Below the pieces are notes generated by a model, which was given only the letters and a program-made list of their open reading frames with translations, made no database searches and had not been told where the DNA came from. This document shows positions 58,076 through 64,000 of a stretch of DNA of 64,000 nucleotides, one piece after another. Source of the stretch: Pelagomonas calceolata (lineage: Eukaryota > Sar > Pelagophyceae > Pelagomonadales > Pelagomonadaceae). The position numbers and the translations under genes are program-made. Each line of letters begins with the position of its first letter. The stretch's first letter is position 1. Where the stretch lies: positions 214,501 to 278,500 of the forward strand of contig CAKKNE010000002.1 in the NCBI GenBank assembly GCA_918797485.1, written 5' to 3'.

Positions 58076-59559
58076 ATGAGTGCCGCGGCCGAGTGGCGCG
58101 CGCTCCTGCAGGAATTCCCGGCGAGGTGCGTCACCTCGGCGGCCTTACGTCGTAGGAAGCGCTGGCGGAAGAAGTGCGCCCGCCTGTGCGCCGCGCAAAA
58201 CGGGCTCCCGCCCGAGGTCCGGCGCGACGTCTGGGCGCGCATGCTGGCGGCCGCGGCCGAGGCGGCGCCGCGCATCACCGACGCCGCGCCGGCGCCGGCG
58301 CCGGCGCCGGCGAACGACGCGGCCGCGCCGCGCATCGTCGGCAGCTCGTCGCGGTCCCTCGTGCCCGCGAACGAGGACTCGCCGCGCTGGGCGCGCGCGC
58401 GCCGGCGGTCGGACGACGGCCGCATCGCCGAGAACATTCCGCGCGAGATCGCCCTCGACGTGCCGCGCACGCTGACCGGCTCCGGCTCCGCCGACGAGGC
58501 GACCGAGGACTGCGGGGCGGGCGCGAAGCGGCTGCGCCGGCTGCTCACGCACTTCGCGCGGACGGCGCCGCCGGACCAGGGCTACTGCCAGGGCCTGAAC
58601 TTCCTCGGCTCGACCCTCTTGCGCGTCTTCGACGCGAACCGCGACCCGCGTGCGACGACCGTCGACGCGCGGGGCGCCCTGGCGTTCCGCGGGCTCGTGG
58701 CGCTCGTGGCGCCGCTCTACGCGCCGGACTTCCGAGGGCTCCGGGAGCTCGTCGCCGTCGCCGGCGCCGTCCTGCCGGCGTACGCGCCGCGCCTCGCGGC
58801 GCTCCTCCGCGACGAGCTGTGTGGGAATCAAGCAGTTAGGTTATCCCGAGGAACCTCCACGCCATCGAGCAGAGGCTGTGACGGGGACAACGTCGCATCG
58901 ACGGCGTGGGGCGCCTGAAGTTTGATTTCCACACAGGCGACGAGGACCTGGACCTGATGCCGATCGTCTCGAGCTGGGTCCTGGCCCTCTTCGCCGCGAC
59001 GCCGATGCCGCCGCAGAACGTCCTCGTCTGCTGGGACCTGCTGCTCCTGGGCACGCCGAGCCGCCGCGAGCTGAGCCTCGAACGCTGCGCGGGCGGCCGG
59101 CCGCGCGACCGCGACACGGGCTCGGGCTCCGACGACGCCGCGGGCGCGCCGGCCCTGTTCGCGCGGCCGCGCGCGGCCGCGCGACGGTTCTTGCGGCTCG
59201 GGAGCATCGAGGACGCCGCGGCCGAGAAGATGGGCGCGTCGGCGAAGCGCCACGTGGTGCTGCTGCGCCTCTGCCTGGTCATGCTGCGCGTCGGCGAGGA
59301 ACGCATCGGCGACGCCGCCGACGGCCTCGACGCGCTCAGCCGCCTCGGCGCGGCCTGGTTCCCCGCGACGCCGCCGGACCTGTGCTCGCGGTTCCTCGCG
59401 TGCGAGATCCGCTCGAAGCCGATCCGCGCCGCCGCCAGGAGGCACCGGCGCGACCGGGCGCGTGAAAAACGCGCGAAGCAGGGTCTGCCTCCGCGCCCCC
59501 CCGGCGCGCTCGCGCGGCTCCGCGCCCTGCTTTCGCCGGACCCGGGCACGACGCTCTGA
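58076..59559 (+). CDS. TBC-domain Rab GTPase-activating protein, join(58076..58808,58937..59559)
   Basis: The 451-residue protein is a compact RabGAP. NGLPPEVRRDVWARMLAA at about 42 opens the TBC domain. IALDVPRTLTG at about 126 is the IxxDxxRT motif with the catalytic Arg, and PPDQGYCQGLNFLGSTLLRV at about 165 has the YxQG motif with the catalytic Gln. So, unlike the TBC1D31-like protein, it should be active. The second exon has PIVSSWVLALFAATPMPPQN, the conserved SWF-like helix. Membrane traffic regulation is inferred. One introner interrupts the domain; splicing joins LAALL-RDEDLDLMPIVSSW. Confidence 0.82.
58817..58936 (+). mobile_element. introner element = intron of the TBC RabGAP gene
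   Basis: 120 bp with termini CTGTGTGGGAATCAA and TTTGATTTCCACACAG. Perfect duplicates GCGACGAG lie at 58809-58816 and 58937-58944. Intron 58809-58936, GC donor, CAG acceptor, phase 1. The core (GTTAGGTTATCC) belongs to the second introner subfamily, shared inverted with 61552-61743. Confidence 0.9.
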
Positions 59560-59647
59560 ATTTTGCTGCTACTCTACTAACGACTACGACCATTCCTGTT
59601 CTACAATTCCACAAGCTTACAACACACACCAAAAAAGAAGAACCGAG

Positions 59648-60544
59648 TCACGTCAGGTACCACACGTCGCCGAAGCGGTCGACGGCCTTGTCCTTGCTGG
59701 GCCGCGGCTTCGACGAGAACACGCCCTTGAGCCCCTCCCAGACGCTCCGCCGCCGCGGGGGGACGGGCATGCCGCAGGGGCTCTCCCACACGACCGGCTC
59801 CTTCGGCTCGTCCGGCTCGGCGGGGGGGATGGGCATGCCGAGCGCCGCGGCCGCGTCGGCCGCGGCGGCGGCGGCGGCGGCCGCGTCGGCCAGGTCCGCG
59901 TCGTGCGCGCGGAAGAGCGCCGCCAGGGGCACGGGCTCCGCGAGGGGCGACGGCGGCGCGGGCCCGAGGGGCGGCGGCGGCGGCGCGGTCTTGATCGCGC
60001 GGCGGAGCGTCTCGACGACCTCGGCGAAGCGCGCGTCGCGGTCGCGCGAGTCCATGGCGTAGTGGCCGCCGTCGGCCATGAGCGCGACGATGTGGTCGCC
60101 GTCGACGCCGTAGACCCAGACGCCCTGCGTCGCGCCGACGCACTGGAAGAGCGGCGCGCGGATCTGCGGCGGCGCCTGCTCCCGGAGCTTGAGCAGGAGC
60201 GGGCGGTCGAGCGCCGTCGCCACGAAGCGCCGCGAGACGCGCACGGCCATGGCGACGCCGACCATGAGCTCGCGGTACTCCATCTCGCCGCCCGTCATCT
60301 TGTCGTCCAGGTCGCGCAGCTCCTTCGGGATGTCCTCGAACTCGCGGTCGTCGAAGTCGGGGTTCACCGGGTGCTGCGTCTCGCGCGGGAGCCGCGCGAT
60401 CGGCTCGCCGAAGCGCGTCGCGAGCACGGCCACGTAGACCGACGGGAACACGGTGGCCACCGTGCGCAGCGGCGCCTCGTAGTGCAGCTGGCTCGGCGTC
60501 GGCTTTTTCTTTTTCTTCGGCTTGCCTCCGCCGCAGGGGAACAT
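59648..60544 (-). CDS. conserved-looking protein of unknown function
   Basis: A single-exon 298-residue protein. The N-terminus MFPCGGGKPKKKKKPTPS is Cys/Gly then Lys-rich, possibly lipid- or membrane-associated. Residues about 25-190 form a compact domain (RTVATVFPSVYVAVLATRFG, YRELMVGVAMAVRVSRRF, ATQGVWVYGVDGDHIVALMA). An Ala/Pro-rich linker and a short conserved-looking tail follow (SVWEGLKGVFSSKPRP). There is no signal peptide. The family is not recognised. It is convergent with the TBC gene with only 88 bp between stops. Confidence 0.55.
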   Translation of the reverse strand: MFPCGGGKPKKKKKPTPSQLHYEAPLRTVATVFPSVYVAVLATRFGEPIARLPRETQHPVNPDFDDREFEDIPKELRDLDDKMTGGEMEYRELMVGVAMAVRVSRRFVATALDRPLLLKLREQAPPQIRAPLFQCVGATQGVWVYGVDGDHIVALMADGGHYAMDSRDRDARFAEVVETLRRAIKTAPPPPPLGPAPPSPLAEPVPLAALFRAHDADLADAAAAAAAAADAAAALGMPIPPAEPDEPKEPVVWESPCGMPVPPRRRSVWEGLKGVFSSKPRPSKDKAVDRFGDVWYLT

Positions 60545-61086
60545 GGTTTTTCAAGCGTGCGCTGGACAGCACCTCTGAGTCCAGCACTGTGGCTGTACGC
60601 TGGCTGTAGTCGCGCGTTAATAATAGGTGCGGGCTTTCGTTGGCCGCAGTCGCGCCTGTGACGTTGTGGAAGGTGCACGAGCTCGTTGCTGCAGTCGCGT
60701 GTGTGCGCACGTTAAAAGGTGCGCGGAGCTCGTTGGCTGCAGTCACTATGTGCGCACTGGAGGTCAAATCCTCGGCAAGGGGGTTAAGTAAACCCAAGCG
60801 GCCACAGCTTGAGCAACTCTGTATATTTATAAGGTACCTTGCTAGCAAGTACCAAGTACCAAAGCGCCAGCAACAAAACAATCCGCGGGGCCCTCGGAAT
60901 ATATCACGCCAACGCAAAACTTGTGCGTGGAGGTCCGCACCGCTCGTTGGTTCTAGCGTGCATAAACCCCACCAGTGCTGACAGCTTTTAGCATTCGAGA
61001 GAGGACCTCTTAAAAGCAATCAGAATTCAGGCTTAGGCTCCTACGTCGTGGGTCCCGCTACCAGATATCATAGCTGAAGAGAAATA
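60545..61086. other. divergent promoter region with short repeats
   Basis: Contains several related GTTGGCTGCAGTCGCG / CGTGTGTGCGCACGTTAAAAGGTGCG-type pieces at 60600-60760, and no gene. Confidence 0.35.
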
Positions 61087-62327
61087 ATGTACCGCCACGC
61101 GTTCCGAGTCCTCGCCCAGCGCGCGCCGGTCGCGACGGCCGCGGCGGCGACGGCGCTCGTGGTCGCGCCGCCGAGCCGCTGCGACTGGTGGTCGTCGAAG
61201 ACGCCGTCGGCGCCCGCGCCCGCGGCGGTGGCGGCGCCGCCCGTCGTCGAACCCAAGACCGGCGTCGAGTTCCCCGCGGAGCAGGGCGGCCTCAAGCTCG
61301 CGGGCTGCGGCGTGCGCGTCTGTGTGGAAATCAAAATTTTATGGCGCGTCGACCTCCACGTCATCGACGCGACGCCTGCTCGATAGCGTGGCGGTGGTGG
61401 TTCCTCACCGCTCGACGGAGCCAGCACGGCCGCGTCATCGCCGAGAAATGACTTAGTGAAGAATTGTCGGGTGCACCCGACGCACTGTTTGATTTCCACA
61501 CAGGTGCGCGTCAAGTACGGCTTCATCAAGGTGTACGCCGTCGGCGTGTACCTGTGTGGAAATCAAATTCGGGCGCCCCACAGATGTTGTCTCCGTAGCT
61601 GCGTCTGTGCGATGGCGTGGCGATTCCACGCCATCGACGCGACGTTGTCCTTGTGGCTGCGCCGGTTCGATGGCGTGGAGGTCCACGAAGGTCCACGCAA
61701 TATTTCTCAGGATAACCTAGCTCACTGCTTGATTTCCACACAGGCGTGTACGTGTCGCCGCGCGTCGCGCTGGACAAGCGCGCGGCGTCGCCGCTCGCGG
61801 CGCTGCGGACCGCGCGCCGCGACGGCGCCGTCGTCGAGCTGCGCCTCACCATGGCGCGCGACGTCCCCAAGAAGACGTTCGTCGACGCGCTCGCCGAGCA
61901 GATCACGCCGCGCGCCGGGGCGCCCCAGAGCGACACGTTCGCCGCGGCGATCACGGGCGGCCTGCGCGACCCGACGCCCGAGGGCTCGACGACGACGATC
62001 CGGCTCGATCCCGACGGTACGATCCTGTGCGCAAATCAACCAGTGAGTCGGGTGCACTCTTACTCTGCTGCAGCGCGGCCGCGAAGACTGAATCGAGGGG
62101 CGCAAGACCCACACCGCCACGCCGTCGAGCTGGCGTCGCGTCGAGTCGCGCCGCGACAATTTGATGTACGCACAGGTACGATCTCGGTCCTCGACGACAC
62201 GGGCCTCGTCACCGCGCACGTCGTCGTGCCGGCCGTCTGCGACGCGTTCCTCGACATCTACCTCGGCGCCGACGGCATATCGCCGACGACCCTCGAGGCC
62301 GTCAAGGCCGGGCTCGAGAAGTTTTGA
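61087..62327 (+). CDS. chalcone-isomerase-like protein, join(61087..61311,61504..61543,61744..62016,62176..62327)
   Basis: The 229-residue protein starts with a mitochondrial- or plastid-type presequence (MYRHAFRVLAQRAPVATAA). EPKTGVEFPAEQGGLKLAGC and VRVKYGFIKVYAVGVYVSP are the first two strands of the chalcone-flavanone isomerase fold; VELRLTMARDVPKKTFVDAL and a C-terminal AVCDAFLDIYLGADGISPTT with the FLDIYLG motif complete it. Most algal members are fatty-acid-binding or redox-related rather than flavonoid enzymes, and that is the likelier role. Three introners split a 690-nt coding sequence, leaving a 40-nt exon; all four exons join in frame with the family sequence intact. Confidence 0.85.
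61320..61503 (+). mobile_element. introner element = first intron of the CHI-like gene
   Basis: 184 bp of the same subfamily and orientation as 4049-4251, with perfect termini. Duplicates GTGCGCGT lie at 61312-61319 and 61504-61511. Intron 61312-61503, GT donor, phase 0. Confidence 0.92.
61552..61743 (+). mobile_element. introner element = second intron of the CHI-like gene
   Basis: 192 bp, second subfamily (ends GGATAACCTAGCTCACTGC before the terminal repeat), with perfect termini. Duplicates GCGTGTAC lie at 61544-61551 and 61744-61751. Intron 61544-61743, GC donor, phase 1. Confidence 0.92.
62025..62175 (+). mobile_element. introner element = third intron of the CHI-like gene
   Basis: 151 bp with variant termini CTGTGCGCAAATCAA and TTTGATGTACGCACAG. 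Perfect duplicates GTACGATC lie at 62017-62024 and 62176-62183. Intron 62017-62175, GT donor, phase 1. Its core is close to that of 52515-52643. Confidence 0.9.
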
Positions 62328-62365
62328 GCGCGGCCCCCTCGGGCAGAATATAAGGTCTCGTCTGC

Positions 62366-64000
62366 TTAGGGTTCTTCACTAGTCGGCCGCGCGGCCTCGT
62401 CGTCGACGACGTCGAGCGCGGCCGATATGTGCGCCGCGGCGAGGAGCGAGTTGTCCCAGAGGTGGAAGAGGTGGAGGAGGAAGTTGTGCCGCAGGTTCTG
62501 GCCCGCGATCTCGGCCGCGTGCGCGCGCGCGAAGGCGACGACGGCCCGCGGCACGTCGCGGTCGGCCTGGATGGGCCGCGCGAAGATCCAGCGGTTCCAG
62601 AGCTTCATGAACGCCTTCTCCGGCGGCGTCACGTCCTCGAACTCGTCCAGCAGCACCTCGGCGCGCCGGAGGCGCCAGCCCTCGTCGACCTCGTCGTCGC
62701 TGTCGTAGCCGCTCTGGAGGAGCCGCGGGTGGATCGGCTGGCCCGTGCGCGCGTGGTAGTACTGGCGCGTCGGCGCGGTCGGGCGCGGCGTGCCGAGCGG
62801 CAGGTCGGCCTGCGCGCCCGCCGCGGCCGCCGCCTGGCGCACCACGTACTGGTCCTTCGAGCAGCACTTGACGACGCCCGGCGGCGGCGGCGCCGCCACG
62901 ATGAGGGGCGGCGCCGCGTCGTCGTCGTCGTCGTCGCCCGCGAGGGCCCCGGCCCGCCGCGCCGCCGCGGAGACCGCCCGCGGCGTCGCGACGACGTGGA
63001 GGCGGTCCCGGTCGTCGAGGAGGCACTCGAAGCGGAGCGCCGGGCTGTGGCTCGCGCGGAGGTGCTGCGCCAGCGCCCGGCTCGTCCCGGCCTGGAAGCC
63101 GCACCACGCGCACGCGGCCTGCGTGGACATAGACTCACCGGGCGCTCGCCGCGAAATTGGACTTCGACGCCGCGCGCGACGGCGTCGGTGCGCGACACGC
63201 GCGAGGCAAGCGCCCGCGTCGCCGCGTCCCAATACACGAGGTGGTAGAAGACGCACGCCGGCACGGCGTCGCCCGCGGGCGCGCCCGGGGGCGCCGGCGT
63301 CGGCGCGGCCGCCACGGCGCGGGCGGCCGCGAGCGACGCGGTCGTCGCGCCCGCCGGCGCGCAGGCCCACGCGGCGCCGACCCGCACCGTGTAGGCGCCG
63401 GCCGCCTTGCGCTGGGCCTTGAGCTTGACGGCTTCGAAGCCGCCGCGCGCGGCGGCGGGCGCGTCGGCGAGGCCGAGGATGCCCCGCGTCGCGTCGCCCG
63501 CGAACGTCTTGTGGACGTCGACGAGCGCGCCGTGCGACGCGCGGCCCAGCGGGCCCGGCAGGCCCGCCTGCGTCACCGCGTGCTGCTCGAGCGCCTCCTT
63601 CTCGCTGAGGGTCGCGGCCGAGAAGGTGCAGGCGTCCGGCCAGCGGAGAAAGGCGCCCTCGTCGGCGGCGCCGTCGCCCGCCGCGTCGAAGACCTGCAGC
63701 GCGACGCAGGCGCGGCGCGTGCCGTCGAGCATCGCCGACGCCTCCGTGTCGAAGCAGAGCCAGACCTCGTCGCCCGGCGGGGCCTCCTCCTGCGTCTTGC
63801 GCTTCTTCGACGCCGGGGGCTTGCTTCCGGCGCCGGCCGCCTTCTTCGACGCCGGAGGCTTGCTGCCGCCGGCGGCCGCCGGGGCGGCCGTCAGGCGCAC
63901 GGGGCGCGCGGCCTCGAGCGGCGCGAGCGTCCGCCCCCGGCGCTCGTAGAGCGTCGCGCACAGGAGCCGCGCCCCCGCCGGCGCCCCGGCCGCGCTTAGC
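62366..64000 (-). CDS. SUZ12-like PRC2 subunit (partial, runs off right edge), exons 64000..63181 and 63118..62366
   Basis: At least 523 residues are visible. CVFYHLVYWDAATRALAS is the strand before the zinc finger, ACAWCGFQAGTSRALAQHLR plus ASH is the C2H2 finger, and the C-terminus is a VEFS box: QYYHARTGQPIHPRLL, GYDSDDEVDEGWRLRRAEVL, PPEKAFMKLWNRWIFARP and NLRHNFLLHLFHLWDNSLL. This order is specific to Su(z)12/EMF2/VEF proteins of Polycomb repressive complex 2, which methylates H3K27. A Lys-rich duplicated stretch (SKPPASKK, twice) lies near the window edge side. A 62-nt introner intron sits just before the zinc finger. The N-terminus is outside the window. Only 38 bp separate its stop from that of the CHI-like gene. 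Confidence 0.85.
   Translation of the reverse strand, partial: AKRGRGAGGGAAPVRDALRAPGADARAARGRAPRAPDGRPGGRRRQQASGVEEGGRRRKQAPGVEEAQDAGGGPAGRRGLALLRHGGVGDARRHAPRLRRAAGLRRGGRRRRRRGRLSPLAGRLHLLGRDPQREGGARAARGDAGGPAGPAGPRVARRARRRPQDVRGRRDAGHPRPRRRARRRARRLRSRQAQGPAQGGRRLHGAGRRRVGLRAGGRDDRVARGRPRRGGRADAGAPGRARGRRRAGVRLLPPRVLGRGDAGACLARVAHRRRRARRRSPISRRAPGESMSTQAACAWCGFQAGTSRALAQHLRASHSPALRFECLLDDRDRLHVVATPRAVSAAARRAGALAGDDDDDDAAPPLIVAAPPPPGVVKCCSKDQYVVRQAAAAAGAQADLPLGTPRPTAPTRQYYHARTGQPIHPRLLQSGYDSDDEVDEGWRLRRAEVLLDEFEDVTPPEKAFMKLWNRWIFARPIQADRDVPRAVVAFARAHAAEIAGQNLRHNFLLHLFHLWDNSLLAAAHISAALDVVDDEAARPTSEEP
63119..63172 (-). mobile_element. minimal introner (54 bp) = 62-nt intron of the SUZ12-like gene
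   Basis: In gene sense the 5' part (GAAGTCCAATTTCGCG) resembles the inverted end of the PGRL1 introner, and the 3' end is TATGTCCACGCAG. Duplicates GTCGCGCG (63180-63173) and GCCGCGTG (63118-63111) match at 6 of 8. Intron 63180-63119, GT donor, CAG acceptor, phase 0; it joins RTDA to AACAWCG. Confidence 0.68.

Noticed and set aside
63119-63138. A 20-nt intron (GTGAGT...CGCAG) in SUZ12
   Set aside because: It fits the frames, but it is below the usual spliceosomal minimum, and the 62-nt introner solution explains the ends and target duplicates better.

Overview
This is a nuclear window from a GC-rich eukaryotic alga. The best fit is a pelagophyte (stramenopile), Aureococcus anophagefferens or a close relative. 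The main reason is the introns. Nearly all are short DNA transposons with the terminal inverted repeat CTGTGTGGAAATCAA / TTGATTTCCACACAG and 8-bp target-site duplications, which matches the published introner elements of Aureococcus. A plastid-type presequence with an FAP motif (LeuC-LeuD fusion), a PGRL1 homologue and a mitochondrial-type ATP synthase b subunit also point to a phototrophic eukaryote with a secondary plastid. Coding regions are very GC-rich; intergenic DNA is much more AT-rich and holds several dispersed repeats. The species assignment is inference.

Layout. 1-8.5 kb: LRR protein, exostosin-like glycosyltransferase with a frameshift, sulfotransferase-like protein, small-molecule kinase of the EcKinase/APH fold, FkbM-like methyltransferase, and a glycosyltransferase with an HLRCGD motif. 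9-18.7 kb: TUG/ASPL-like UBX protein, secreted sulfatase, ALKBH8-type oxygenase (its 3' end lies in a transposon), FkbM-like protein, membrane-anchored methyltransferase. 20-33.6 kb: CS-domain protein, two paralogous EGF-methyltransferases, mitochondrial ATP synthase b, PGRL1, LETM1, MOT1 molybdate transporter, Fringe-like glycosyltransferase. 34-44 kb: SGNH hydrolase, Rab escort protein, an unrecognised secreted protein, a PC-esterase/TBL-like protein, phytanoyl-CoA dioxygenase-like protein. 44-64 kb: LeuC-LeuD fusion, CER1/WAX2-like protein, a small plastid-type protein, TBC1D31-like WD40-TBC protein, organellar LysRS, a TBC RabGAP, an unknown conserved-looking protein, chalcone-isomerase-like protein, and a SUZ12 homologue (PRC2) that runs off the right edge.

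Introns. I could place 18 introns. Splicing each one out restores one continuous reading frame, and in most cases the joined residues match the conserved family. In the clear cases the intron is the element plus one copy of the 8-bp target duplication. The 3' splice site (CAG) comes from the element end and the 5' splice site (GT, or GC in about a third) comes from the duplicated host sequence. Genes without an introner appear intronless.

Function. About a dozen genes, mostly in the left two thirds, encode proteins with signal peptides or single N-terminal membrane anchors that look like polysaccharide-building or -decorating enzymes (glycosyltransferases, sulfotransferase, sulfatase, methyltransferases, SGNH/PC-esterases). 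The rest is housekeeping (organelle metabolism, Rab traffic, chromatin). Intergenic DNA holds a 4-copy repeat that looks able to fold as RNA, two MITE-like elements with target duplications, a recurrent 3'-flanking repeat, and recurrent palindromes near gene starts. No autonomous transposase, reverse transcriptase, tRNA, rRNA or CRISPR was recognised.
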